From Oscillospiraceae bacterium (GTDB lineage Bacteria > Bacillota > Clostridia > Oscillospirales > CAG-272): 64,000 nt of DNA. Made by a program: the position numbers and the translations under genes. Every line of letters begins with the position of its first letter. The stretch's first letter is position 1. Positions 46,301-55,069 of this stretch are shown piece after piece. The notes beneath the pieces are model-generated. The model was not told where the DNA came from and searched no databases. It saw only the letters and a list, made by a program, of their open reading frames with translations. Where the stretch lies: contig SVUJ01000008.1 in assembly GCA_015063305.1 (NCBI GenBank), positions 18,382 to 82,381 on the forward strand. Direction: 5' to 3'.

Positions 46301-46999
46301 CTCTGAGGTAAAGAGCTCGTAATCCCACTGAGATATCTCGCCCTGCTCGACAAGCTCCTTAAGGGGCTCGAGGATTCTCTTTTCAAAGGAGGTCTTCTCA
46401 ATAACCTCGGGAACGAGCATCTTAGACTGCTCGCGTCCTATAGAATACTCAACTCTTATACCGTTTTTGATATTCTTTACGGTTATCTGGCTGGCGGTAT
46501 ACGTTGTCATATCCGCAGCGGTAGATTCGGTGTCACCCTCACCCTGAATAGCATCTGCAAAGCTATAGAAGGTTTCGGATGCATCAGTCTTTATGTTGGT
46601 AAATTTTACAACGAGCTGAGAAAGGAGCTGCTTTTTAATAGCAAAGTTAACGTCAGAGCTTCCAACGTTATAGGGGTTTGTGAAGAGTATATCGTCTGTT
46701 GTGGTAGACTTAACTGCAACCTCTCCGCTATAAGCGTCAACGTAGATCTGGTAACCGTCCTTCTCAAAGCGAAGGTCCATAGTAGCAAGCTTTTCCTCGG
46801 GGGTATCTATAATAGTTGCTTCCTGGCCCTCGGGAACTATAGTCGTACCCGAGATATAGTTCATTGTAGGCGTTGCATTGCTTGTGTTGTAGGTGTACTT
46901 AGGCGCAGACGCTCCGTCTGTAGCAAAAGTAGCAACCGAGAATGCGCTCATAAGCATAAGAACAGCCAAGAGTATAGAAATTATTCTTTTTGTTAACAT
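43394..46999 (-). CDS. Large secreted DUF5696-like protein
   Basis: 1,201 residues. Signal peptide (about 1-26, ending TFATDG), then a beta-rich N-terminal region (about 60-450) containing an acidic linker (LEDEDEEGEEAEEDVQEYEE) and a central region resembling an alpha/beta barrel (about 540-900). A long coiled coil follows (about 960-1,110, rich in Lys, Glu and Ala), then a C-terminal beta domain. It fits what I know of DUF5696 proteins, which accompany sugar ABC transporters in Clostridia and have no proven activity. The barrel suggests a glycoside-hydrolase-like or sugar-binding role, which is inference. There is no lipobox or LPXTG. GGAGG precedes the ATG. Confidence 0.78.
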   Translation of the reverse strand: MLTKRIISILLAVLMLMSAFSVATFATDGASAPKYTYNTSNATPTMNYISGTTIVPEGQEATIIDTPEEKLATMDLRFEKDGYQIYVDAYSGEVAVKSTTTDDILFTNPYNVGSSDVNFAIKKQLLSQLVVKFTNIKTDASETFYSFADAIQGEGDTESTAADMTTYTASQITVKNIKNGIRVEYSIGREQSKMLVPEVIEKTSFEKRILEPLKELVEQGEISQWDYELFTSELGFYQLYEPDENGKVALPSGYTKVRDGMSVYILDGKIKDIKKSKLEQIIKDKLKTYTYEMLDEDHINVGHESKDSNPPLFRMALEYTLDEYGLSVRLPANGIRFNESLYRLDNIEILPYMGAGQNPNTGATFYPDGSGALFDFEEIAKVGSPMTVTSKVYGQDYAYHTITGTHQEIIRYPVFGLYENQVVTEKVPIPKDPTLEDEDEEGEEAEEDVQEYEEVTVYERKRGYIAIVEEGDALMELSAYHAVRTHPYNTVKMTVYPRPQDTYNMAEAISVGANTPWTVVSSRKYAGNYKVRYIMLTDEKAAQEKNISDFYTCNYVGMAQAYRDYLERTGVITRLTEQDVKEDIPVYIETFGAIETTKRVLSIPVSTMAPLTSFEDLKTMYGELSAKGVSNINFILTGYTKGGMTEASYPYGLKWDKAVGGNDGFEDLVSYAKEKEFGIFPDFDFVFISNNTAFDGVTLKKHAVKTIDNRYTSKREYSATKQTYVSYFELAMSPAYYSRFYEKFTENYLKYDPVGISVSTLGSQLNSDFDEDEPYNRADSKQFTVEAFKYLDQKYQKVMTSSANAYAWQYVDYIVDAALDSSHYAQASASIPFLGMVLHGYVEFAGTPINMEGNINYALLKAVENGASVNFILSYQNTDILKNTERLHEYYSVRYDIWFDDLVDIYTELNGLLKDVQTSRITDHVFVDGYRVPDKDELLRDARQELEDAIKYEEDALADKIEETRKTILEGRQYIESSDFKATVDHYKTLLNTRRENILKPIQTAKAAYDAAKAIGDKAAMANALVEMRELIAEEQGIYFMTDAVVKQNYQVASEYETLTNYWNCIQENRGAVSDEIYALLEAKMSEIDTIYAEITASDLLDLEGIKAEMDDLKNNYKIDGAGIRQDYEIPARTNDSNVKEPENNKEDPREKYAADDCKIVYVEYENGTAFLLNFNNYAVTADYNEITYTIPTYGYVVLKK

Positions 47000-47019
47000 C
47001 TTTTCTTCCTCCTATCTGA

Positions 47020-49239
47020 CTATGCTCGGTACTGAAGCTCTGTAACGATGTTGGTAACAAAGCTTACTATCTTTGTGAAGAGTGTCGAGAACAATATTGC
47101 TATAAACATGATACATACCATACCAACTATAGTTCCCAATACAGTTATAATATTCTTTCCTATTCCATAATCGTGAGTTACCATCAATGCGAAGAAGATC
47201 AACATACCCGTCCATATAAATCCGATAGTAACAACAAGATTTACTATATCGACCTCGTTTGCAAGAACGAAGTTAGATATAAACGTTGCAGGAATCATAA
47301 GTAACGGCAACGGTGCAAGCGAATACATAGCAGCTACCATAATATCCTTGAAGCTGCCCTCACCCTCAAACAGAGTGGTAAGACACCAGTTTGCGATCAC
47401 TCCAAGCGCCAAGGGAACCACAACCGAAAGGATCGTTCCAAATATACCCGTGTATTCTTCCTTGGGGTTAAGCATATATCCGCGTCCGATGTTCTGATAA
47501 TAGAAGCCTACCAAGGTCACACCAAGTATGGTAGCACCTGCGCGGAGCGAACCTCTCTTTTCGTGCTTCAGATCCCAGAAACCGTCGAACGGGTGGAACA
47601 TAACGTGGAATACGTAGAGCAATTCCTGAGCGTAAGTTCTCTTTCCGCCCGAAATAGCCGTGCGCTTGTTTACCTTCTTTGCATACTTCATAAACTGCGA
47701 CCAGCCAACTACCACAGCTATAACGATCACGGGAATCAGAAGGATATACTTGGACATCCATTCTTTTCTGATCTCCTTATACGCCTCGGAGTAGTTTTCT
47801 GTATCGTACGCAGCCTTATAATACGATATAGCGCCATCGTAATCACCGCTTCTGTAAAGCGCGTTACCGATTCCTATATACGCCGTATCGAAGTTGGAGT
47901 TTCTCTGAAGTATCTTCTTCCAGTCGTTGATAGCCTCGTCGTATCTTCTCTCGTTCTGATTTCTCAGAGCGTTTATCAATATATCGCCGTACTCTGTACG
48001 CTCATATATTGCAAACTTTGAGGTCTTAGCGTCAAGGAGAAGCATCGTATCGCCCTGATAGGTGATAGCTGCAAGTCCTTCGGAAGATATGTTTCCGAGC
48101 TGTGTTCCTATATCTCCGAACGCAAACAGAAGGTTTCCGTCGTAGTCATAAGTAAACACCTTGCTTCGCTTCTGGTCGATTATAGACCAGGTAGCCTCAG
48201 GTCCTACCGCAACGTCAACAACGGTAGACGGACCCGTGATGGTATCTGTTACAGACACCTTCTTCAGATCTACCTCTCCCGAAGGAGGATAGAAGCCGTT
48301 ACGTCTCATGATCTCGTCACCTGCCGCGTTAAGCATCTTTACAGGTGCGAAGTCACCTTCCTTAGACTTTGAAGTGATCGCCGATGCAACGGTATCCTCT
48401 TTTATAGAAGATGTAGTAACGTAAATAAATCCGCCGGAGTTGATCGTTATATTGTTAAACTCCTTGGAGATTATCTTATCCGATTTTTTCCTCTGCTCGT
48501 CGGACTGGAATTTTCTCATGAGTATATCCCAGAAAGGAACGTCCTCCTCCTGAGCTCCGATAAATCCGGTAAATTCACCCTCATCGGTCATAACGATGAT
48601 ACCCTGATAGGTGGTAGAGGATACAACGTACATTCTGTCGTACTGGTCAACCGCCATAGCAACAGGGCTATATACCGCGCTGTCACCAAAGAGCTGTGAC
48701 TCGGGCTGGGGAATTATCTTAAGGAAGTTACCCTCGTGGTCAAAGGTAACTATTCTGTTTGCTTCGGTATCACAAACGAATATACGTCCGGGGATCTCTT
48801 CTCCGTTTACGACCTTATCGGGTGTAACGAATACGCCCTGAGGACCCGAAAGACTGTCCTCTATTCCCTGCTCGTTTATGAATGTTTCGATTATAAAGTT
48901 AAGCTTGTAATACGGGTCAAGCACGAGTATTCTGTTATTTCCCGTATCGGCAATATAAACGTTACCCAAGGAGTCTGTTTCAAGATCCGCGGGAGACGCT
49001 ATAGTTGCCTTAGCGCCAAGCTGCTCAAGATCGGGATAAAACTCCTTCATCTTCACCTCATCGGTAAGTCCGATATAAGATGCGTCGATCACCTTAACGG
49101 GGTTGTATGCCTCAGGAGAATAAAGTGCCGTTCCGTTTATCGAATATGTATATGTCTTATAGGGCGCTGCACTTGCAGGAAGAGCAAATATCATGACAAG
49201 CACAAACATCAGACATATTATAGATGTAAACTTTTTCAT
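47020..49239 (-). CDS. NHL-repeat, TPR and YIP1-domain membrane protein
   Basis: 739 residues combining three modules. After a signal peptide (about 1-25) comes an NHL-type beta-propeller (about 70-410, for example DSLGNVYIADTGNNRILVLD and VAMAVDQYDRMYVV). A short TPR stretch follows (about 430-505, ERRYDEAINDWKKIL, YRSGDYDGAISYYKAA), then a membrane helix (about 510-530). The C-terminal YIP1-like domain (about 545-739) has five or so helices. The propeller is probably outside the cell, with YIP1 in the membrane. It lies between the two permease pairs, 16 bases after the first. A role as docking or sensing partner is inferred. Confidence 0.8.
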   Translation of the reverse strand: MKKFTSIICLMFVLVMIFALPASAAPYKTYTYSINGTALYSPEAYNPVKVIDASYIGLTDEVKMKEFYPDLEQLGAKATIASPADLETDSLGNVYIADTGNNRILVLDPYYKLNFIIETFINEQGIEDSLSGPQGVFVTPDKVVNGEEIPGRIFVCDTEANRIVTFDHEGNFLKIIPQPESQLFGDSAVYSPVAMAVDQYDRMYVVSSTTYQGIIVMTDEGEFTGFIGAQEEDVPFWDILMRKFQSDEQRKKSDKIISKEFNNITINSGGFIYVTTSSIKEDTVASAITSKSKEGDFAPVKMLNAAGDEIMRRNGFYPPSGEVDLKKVSVTDTITGPSTVVDVAVGPEATWSIIDQKRSKVFTYDYDGNLLFAFGDIGTQLGNISSEGLAAITYQGDTMLLLDAKTSKFAIYERTEYGDILINALRNQNERRYDEAINDWKKILQRNSNFDTAYIGIGNALYRSGDYDGAISYYKAAYDTENYSEAYKEIRKEWMSKYILLIPVIVIAVVVGWSQFMKYAKKVNKRTAISGGKRTYAQELLYVFHVMFHPFDGFWDLKHEKRGSLRAGATILGVTLVGFYYQNIGRGYMLNPKEEYTGIFGTILSVVVPLALGVIANWCLTTLFEGEGSFKDIMVAAMYSLAPLPLLMIPATFISNFVLANEVDIVNLVVTIGFIWTGMLIFFALMVTHDYGIGKNIITVLGTIVGMVCIMFIAILFSTLFTKIVSFVTNIVTELQYRA

Positions 49240-49255
49240 TTTCTCCTCCTGTTAA

Positions 49256-50128
49256 TTAGTCTTTCATACCACTGGATCCCATGGTCTCAATAATGTTAGA
49301 CTGAGATATAACGAATACCATGATAGGTACCAACATCATTATTACCGTTGCGGCTCCGCTGGCTCCGGCACGCTTTATACCGCCCGCCGTGATCTGCTGT
49401 ATAGCATAGTTGAAGGATTTGAGCTCCTCCGAGTGAATGTAGATCGATGCTCCTCTGTTCCAGAGATCCTGGAAGGAGTAGATTATAAGTGTGAGCCACG
49501 CAGGCTTAACCATAGGCATTGCTATTACCCAGAAGGTCTTAAGCTCGCCCGCGCCGTCAAGACGCGCACTTTCAAGCACCGAGTTGTTTACGTGAGTGTC
49601 CATAAACTGCTTCATCAGGTAAAGTCCGAGCGAGGTTGCCCAAGCGGGGATTATGATTGCCCAATAAGTGTCTATGATCTTGAATGCACTCATAAGTATA
49701 AAGCTTGTTACGGCTGTAACCGTTGTATGGAACATAAGAGATGTTCTTACAAGTCTGAACATTCCCTTTCCTCCGGGGAATGCGATCTTAGCCATCGCAT
49801 ACGCCGCAAGTGAGGAGAAGAACAGGTTTCCAACCGTACCTGTTACAGCGGTGAATACCGTGTTGAATATGTATCTCGTAAACGGAACAACCGAGGTATC
49901 CATAAGTGAGAACAGGTCTGAGTAGTTCTTGAACGTGGGCTTAGCCACGTAAAATCTTGGGGGGAACATCCAAAGCTCGTCAAGAGGCTTGAAGGACTGA
50001 ATAACCACGTAATACATAGGTATAAACATGAATATTCCGAGGATCACGAGCATAAACGTGATTCCCGCGTCTCCTCCTCTTGAGCGGGCAAGGACGACTT
50101 TGTGTTTTCTTGTTCTTAACTTTGCCAT
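49256..50128 (-). CDS. Carbohydrate ABC transporter permease, MalG type (pair 1)
   Basis: 290 residue CUT1-type permease, normal length, six helices, with EAA loop SVLESARLDGAGELKTFWVI. The N-terminal region shows the MalG pattern FIPMYYVVIQSFKPLDELWMFPP. Its ATG lies one base beyond the stop of the partner permease; the ribosome binding site (GAGTGAT) is inside that gene. Confidence 0.94.
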   Translation of the reverse strand: MAKLRTRKHKVVLARSRGGDAGITFMLVILGIFMFIPMYYVVIQSFKPLDELWMFPPRFYVAKPTFKNYSDLFSLMDTSVVPFTRYIFNTVFTAVTGTVGNLFFSSLAAYAMAKIAFPGGKGMFRLVRTSLMFHTTVTAVTSFILMSAFKIIDTYWAIIIPAWATSLGLYLMKQFMDTHVNNSVLESARLDGAGELKTFWVIAMPMVKPAWLTLIIYSFQDLWNRGASIYIHSEELKSFNYAIQQITAGGIKRAGASGAATVIMMLVPIMVFVISQSNIIETMGSSGMKD

Positions 50129-50129
50129 A

Positions 50130-51077
50130 TCACTCGCCCACCTTCGAAATTATCTTTTTAACGAGCATGTTCGCTCCTATCATGACCACGAACAATACGA
50201 CCGCGATGGTTGATGAATAACCTATCTCAAATCTCATTGAACCGTAGTCCTCCAAATGGTGCACTATCGTGTGCGCCGCGTAGTCGACCGAGGGGAATCC
50301 GCACAGCGCGGTAACGATTCCTCCGAATCCGAAGGAAGACGTGATCGCCATTACCGCACCGAACATAAGCTGAGGCTTCATACTCGGAAGAACTATGTAC
50401 CAAAGCTCCTGCCATCTGTTCTTGATTCCGTCAACAGCGCCCGCTTCAAAGAGTGCGCGGTCAACTCCCTGAAGTCCCGCAATAAAGGACAGGAAGGATG
50501 TACCAAGAGATGTCCAAAGCGCAACCACTATACACAGAGGCATAACGTAATTTGCGTCCTGGAAGAAGTTTATAGGTGTTGTTACTATACCAAGCTCAAG
50601 CAGCCAAGCGTTTGCCCAACCGTAGGAGTCACTCGAGAAGAGTGTCGCCCAGATGAGGTAAACCTGACCTGATATTGAGGGAGCATAGAATATAAGTGTT
50701 ACTATAGCTCTTATCTTGGGGGGAAGTTCATTGATGAACCAAGCTATCATGAACGCCATGATATACGATACAGGTCCTACGATAGCCGCGAATATCAGAG
50801 TATTCTTAGCAGCAAGCAGGAAGATATCATCATCAAGAAACAGTCTTATATAGTTGTCAAGATACACGAGATTAGGCATCTCGAGCATATTAAAGTCCGT
50901 AAAGCTTATAATTATTGAGAGCAATACGGGTATAACAGTAAAGCATGTGAAAATAAGCATGTACGGCGCAACCATAAGATATGCAGCCCAGTTACGCTTC
51001 ATTTCTTTGATCGTCCAACTGAACTTAGATATGTCATTGCGCGCAACAGCCTTTTTCTTCGCTGTTTTCTGTGACAT
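50130..51077 (-). CDS. Carbohydrate ABC transporter permease, MalF/UgpA type (pair 1)
   Basis: 315 residues, six or more helices (AYLMVAPYMLIFTCFTVIPV first), EAA loop RALFEAGAVDGIKNRWQELW. AAGGAGAG precedes the ATG. It follows the substrate-binding protein gene by 23 bases and overlaps no gene. The ATPase must come from elsewhere, as with MsmX-type shared ATPases in Firmicutes. Confidence 0.94.
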   Translation of the reverse strand: MSQKTAKKKAVARNDISKFSWTIKEMKRNWAAYLMVAPYMLIFTCFTVIPVLLSIIISFTDFNMLEMPNLVYLDNYIRLFLDDDIFLLAAKNTLIFAAIVGPVSYIMAFMIAWFINELPPKIRAIVTLIFYAPSISGQVYLIWATLFSSDSYGWANAWLLELGIVTTPINFFQDANYVMPLCIVVALWTSLGTSFLSFIAGLQGVDRALFEAGAVDGIKNRWQELWYIVLPSMKPQLMFGAVMAITSSFGFGGIVTALCGFPSVDYAAHTIVHHLEDYGSMRFEIGYSSTIAVVLFVVMIGANMLVKKIISKVGE

Positions 51078-51100
51078 TTGCTTCTTCTCTCCTTTTTATA

Positions 51101-54100
51101 TTATTTGTATGCTTCGTAGGATTCAAGTGCGGTAGCCGCGCTGTTCAAATACTTGATAGCATCGGCAAACAGCTCTGCGTTAGCCTCTCCAAGGGCGATA
51201 GCCGCAGATCTGAGAGAAGCATAGTCCTCTGTTTTTCCTTCGTCTATAGCCGCTATAGCTCTTTCGTATACACCGTTATAGGATGCGCTGTAGGAAGCGC
51301 TTTCCTTAGCCGCCGCAAGCGCGTCAGTTGCCTGACCCATACGCTTTTCAGCAAGTGTCTGTCCTATATAGTCAAGAGTTTCAAGTTCAAACTCCGAACG
51401 CTTACGGGTAATTTCCTTATTTATAGTAGTGATGTAGCTCTGAAGCTCTGTTACGGGGTCTGCGCCGTTATTGTAAGCCGCGAGGAACGCGAAGTTAGTG
51501 TAACGGTCTATAATATAGCTTCCGGGGTAGTTGGGGATAGACGCGAGATTATTGAACTGCGTAAGCAGGGCATCAAGCTCGGTTGCGGTCCAGCCCATGC
51601 TCGTAAGAGCGTTGATGTTCGCCGTAGCTCTCTTAGCCGAAGGACCGATAAGCGCTATCATCTCGTTAGAGTAGTCAGACTGACACTGTGCTCCCGAATG
51701 CCACTTCATAAATTCCCAAGCCGACGCCTCGTCCTTGCAATCGGTTATCATAACGATAGCCGAAAGGTTAGAAACCGATACGTTGTTAAGCTTACCGTTT
51801 TCATCCATATATCCGGGCATCGGATGGAAGCTCCAAAGGCCCTCGATCTCGGTTGCAAATACCTTGAGCTGGTTGTATGTAGCTGCATACTCTGCAAAGA
51901 GTATGGGCATTTCACCGGTTCTGAAACGGTTAGCAGGATCATATTTATAGGGGAACGAATACATGGTAAACATGTTACACATCGTATTGAACGCTTCGAG
52001 CGCAAGGTTGGAATCGAGGTTTATTCTCATTCCGTTATCCGCGAAGAGCTCTCCGTCCATCTGATAGAGGAATACCTTATAGTCGGTATGCATTCCTATC
52101 ATCATATTGTTAGCCTGGAGCACAGGGATCGCTTCAAGAAGGTCATCCCATGTTTCGGGAACTTTAAGTCCGAGGTCTGCAAGGATATCGTCACGAATGA
52201 ACATCATATTGAAGGCCTGCGCCTCGGGGAGTCCGTAGTAATGATACTCACCCTTCGAGTTCTCTATTCCAAGAACTATCATCGCCGCTTCGTTGAATTG
52301 AGTTATTGCTCCATCGAAGCCCTCACAACCATCAACAGGAAGGAGCGCGCCTCTTATAGCGTAGTTTATAACGTCGCCCTGAACAAGACCTATATAAACG
52401 TCAGGTCCTTTTCCCGCAAGTATCGAAGGAAGCAGTGTTCCCGCAGCAATGAGCTTAAGGTCAACGGGTATGCCCGTGTTGCGAGAGAAGTCATTGTTTA
52501 TAAGTCCTCTTACGACCTGTGACTGGTCACGTCCGGAAGAAAGCCATACTTCAACCGACTCATCCTCGTCAACCATCTTCATAGTACCCATGCGGTCGTA
52601 GTTTCTGAAAAAGCTCATGAAGAATCTCGAGAGCTCGTAAACCATCGACTGCCAGAAGTTTGCCTTAGCCTTGGGGAGATCATAGCTCTCACCCTGAACG
52701 GATATGAAGTCAAGCACAAGGGGCTGAGTCTTTGCATCTCCGAGCCAAGTACCGAGCGAACCGATATCGGTCTTAAGCTCCTCAAGGCTCTTAGCGACCT
52801 CATCCTCGTCAGTACCCATCTTATTAAGAAGACGAGCGATATCGGCAAGCGTTGCCGTCATCGAGCTCTTATCTCCCGCTATCTCAGCCAGGTTGCTCGA
52901 TACTTCCTCAAGAGTACGGGCTTGGATGATAAGGTCTATCATCGTGTCGGGCATTATACGGTTAAATCCGTAATCGCGGTACTCATCAGGAGAAGAACCT
53001 GTAAGCTTGATAAAGCTAAGATAGTCGTTATTTATTGAGTCAAGGGAGTTCTGAACGGTATTTACTATATCGCCCATGCTTCCCAAGGAAACCTCTATCT
53101 TAAGTGTGTAAACGACGCCTTCCTTAAAGTAGAACTTGAACCCGTCAAGGTGTCCCTCCTGTCCGTCGTTTACCGCTTCGGACTGCCAATCCGAAGAATA
53201 TCCAAAGCGAAGGTTAGCTGCCTCAGCAAAAGGAAGTCCATTGTAATATCCGTCCTCTCCCTCATTTACAGTAGAGTCGCTGTAAAGGTAGAGAGCACGT
53301 GAAACGAACATACCGTCAAGCAATGCCTGGCGATATCTCGCCGCTATTTCATAAAGTCCGCTCGAGCTTACCTCGAACTGGTATGTTACCCATTGACCTA
53401 CAGTCTGCCACTTTTCTCCACCAATGGTGTTAAGCACAGTTCTGTCGGTAGCGGAGGGAGATGTGATAGCGCTCGATTTGTCCTCGATAGGATATACAGT
53501 CTGCGAGGAGGAAGCCGAGAAATACTCAGCCTCTATCTTTATCTGATCTGTACCCTCGGGCGCGTTTTCATATTTCTTTATGTAGTCCGCATAGGAAACG
53601 CTGTCCTTGGGAACTACAAGCTTCACGCTCTTTATCGCGATAGGCTCGTTAACGCCCTCAAGCGAGATCGAGACCTGTCCGTTCTCGGGAGTTACGACGA
53701 ACTCAAACGCACTCTGGTAGAATCCGTTAGAATCCTTAAACTCGTACGTGTTCCACTCGGGAGCCTGAACAAGGCTCGCGCGTATCTCGTTCTTGTCTAT
53801 ATCCGGAGTGAAGAAACGTACCGTCTGCTCGTCAACGAGAGACGAGATATCCTTAGTCCAGTACTCGGGCATCTTATAAACGATGTATACTCCGTCTTCT
53901 CTGTTCTCGGTATAAGCGGTTATACCGATCTGAGCCGCCTTTGCCATATAGGTGTCAGCGCTCTCACCCTCAGGCAGCAGAAAAGCTCCGTCGGAATAAA
54001 CATTCGACCATCTCTTGGCTATCGTGAGATAACGAGCCTCGGAGAAAGGAACACTTCCGTTAAGCGTAAATCTTCTCTCGATGGGGTTTGAGAGGTTTTT

Positions 54101-54571
54101 GACAGGATAGTACTCGATAAGAATGCTGTACTTTGCAGTCTTCAGAACATCCTCGGTGGTCCAGGTTATAGTTCCTGTTCCGGGGATATACAGTCCGTTC
54201 TTACCGTCATACTCTCTGACACCCGCAAGCTTATCGCTCGTAGGGTCATTTGCATAAGGATCGGCAGCAGCTGTGTTGTTTACATTGTACACAAAGCCAT
54301 CCTCGTTGTAATAGTTGACACCGTCGGGAGTAAAGAGATACCCCGTAGCGGTCTCCGCGTCATAGAGGACCACCTCTTTGTCCGCGCGCGGTACGTCAGC
54401 CGACTGTGCCGCATACTCCTTGTAGGTCAAAGCATTGTACTTTTGGTTAGCCCCGCTCTGACCGCCCGAGCCGCTGTCAGCCGCGCTGACACCGATGCTC
54501 AAAGCTCCGGTAAACAGAAAAACCAAAGCGAGCACAAATGCCGTTACCCTTTGAAATTTCGTCTTTCTCAT
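51101..54571 (-). CDS. Very large secreted substrate-binding protein with carbohydrate-binding-like domain
   Basis: 1,156 residues, more than twice the usual size of a sugar-binding protein. Order: signal peptide (about 1-31, cut near VSAADS, no lipobox Cys), beta-sandwich-like region (about 60-330), CBM6/35-like module (about 344-495, IKIEAEYF, GQWVTYQFEV, GLYEIAARYR), helical region (about 500-615), then an extracellular solute-binding domain (about 670-1,070, PDVYIGLVQGDVINYAIRG, GLPEAQAFNMMFIRDD, VPETWDDLLEAIPVLQ). A helical tail follows (about 1,075-1,156). It is the first gene of the operon and the only binding protein for two permease pairs. How it stays at the cell surface is unclear. 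Confidence 0.88.
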   Translation of the reverse strand: MRKTKFQRVTAFVLALVFLFTGALSIGVSAADSGSGGQSGANQKYNALTYKEYAAQSADVPRADKEVVLYDAETATGYLFTPDGVNYYNEDGFVYNVNNTAAADPYANDPTSDKLAGVREYDGKNGLYIPGTGTITWTTEDVLKTAKYSILIEYYPVKNLSNPIERRFTLNGSVPFSEARYLTIAKRWSNVYSDGAFLLPEGESADTYMAKAAQIGITAYTENREDGVYIVYKMPEYWTKDISSLVDEQTVRFFTPDIDKNEIRASLVQAPEWNTYEFKDSNGFYQSAFEFVVTPENGQVSISLEGVNEPIAIKSVKLVVPKDSVSYADYIKKYENAPEGTDQIKIEAEYFSASSSQTVYPIEDKSSAITSPSATDRTVLNTIGGEKWQTVGQWVTYQFEVSSSGLYEIAARYRQALLDGMFVSRALYLYSDSTVNEGEDGYYNGLPFAEAANLRFGYSSDWQSEAVNDGQEGHLDGFKFYFKEGVVYTLKIEVSLGSMGDIVNTVQNSLDSINNDYLSFIKLTGSSPDEYRDYGFNRIMPDTMIDLIIQARTLEEVSSNLAEIAGDKSSMTATLADIARLLNKMGTDEDEVAKSLEELKTDIGSLGTWLGDAKTQPLVLDFISVQGESYDLPKAKANFWQSMVYELSRFFMSFFRNYDRMGTMKMVDEDESVEVWLSSGRDQSQVVRGLINNDFSRNTGIPVDLKLIAAGTLLPSILAGKGPDVYIGLVQGDVINYAIRGALLPVDGCEGFDGAITQFNEAAMIVLGIENSKGEYHYYGLPEAQAFNMMFIRDDILADLGLKVPETWDDLLEAIPVLQANNMMIGMHTDYKVFLYQMDGELFADNGMRINLDSNLALEAFNTMCNMFTMYSFPYKYDPANRFRTGEMPILFAEYAATYNQLKVFATEIEGLWSFHPMPGYMDENGKLNNVSVSNLSAIVMITDCKDEASAWEFMKWHSGAQCQSDYSNEMIALIGPSAKRATANINALTSMGWTATELDALLTQFNNLASIPNYPGSYIIDRYTNFAFLAAYNNGADPVTELQSYITTINKEITRKRSEFELETLDYIGQTLAEKRMGQATDALAAAKESASYSASYNGVYERAIAAIDEGKTEDYASLRSAAIALGEANAELFADAIKYLNSAATALESYEAYK

Positions 54572-54797
54572 GAAAATTTTCCTCCTGCTGAATTTGATGG
54601 GTCAAGCGCGGGAAAGACGCGCGCCCGCCCTTCGGTCCAATCGGTTTTCACCGTCCTGCGCACCCTGTCGGCATACAGAGTTTGCAAGAAAAAGCCGATC
54701 GCCAACCGACGCCGTTACTGCATCGATAGCATTGAAAAGCGCCCCACAAATGCAGAGCAATACGCCCGCATACGGGGTGCGCCATTAAGTATAATGT

Positions 54798-54826
54798 ATC
54801 TTACCACAACTTCCCCGACTTGTCAA
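54798..54826 (-). promoter_or_regulatory. Promoter of the seven-gene ABC operon
   Basis: Minus strand TTGACA (54821-54826), 17 bases, TAAGAT (54798-54803). The leader to the first ATG is about 220 bases and GC-rich; no known riboswitch was recognised in it. Confidence 0.75.
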
Positions 54827-54950
54827 GGCGTCGCAGAGTCCTTTTGGGTCATTACAGATGCTCGTTTTGGCGAGAATTTCAAGCCTGTTTTTTGAACGAA
54901 AAATCGCTTTCGTCATTTTTGAACAAGCCGCTCCGCTTTCCTTGCAATAA

Positions 54951-54965
54951 GTAAATTTAATTTAC
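54951..54965. promoter_or_regulatory. Palindromic site A, GTAAAT-N3-ATTTAC
   Basis: GTAAAT, TTA, ATTTAC, a perfect inverted repeat about 125 bases upstream of the ABC operon's -35 element. Confidence 0.55.
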
Positions 54966-55054
54966 TCAAAATATTCATTCAGCACCACTTGGTTCTGAAT
55001 TTTTGTGCAACTTTCCCAACACCTCTCCCGACCTGTCTCTCAAACATCTCACCA

Positions 55055-55069
55055 GTAAATAAGATTTAC
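55055..55069. promoter_or_regulatory. Palindromic site B, GTAAAT-N3-ATTTAC
   Basis: GTAAAT, AAG, ATTTAC, the same half-sites and spacing as site A, 104 bases away (about ten helical turns). The region 54840-55290 around both sites contains no gene and has a strong pyrimidine bias on the plus strand. Confidence 0.55.
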
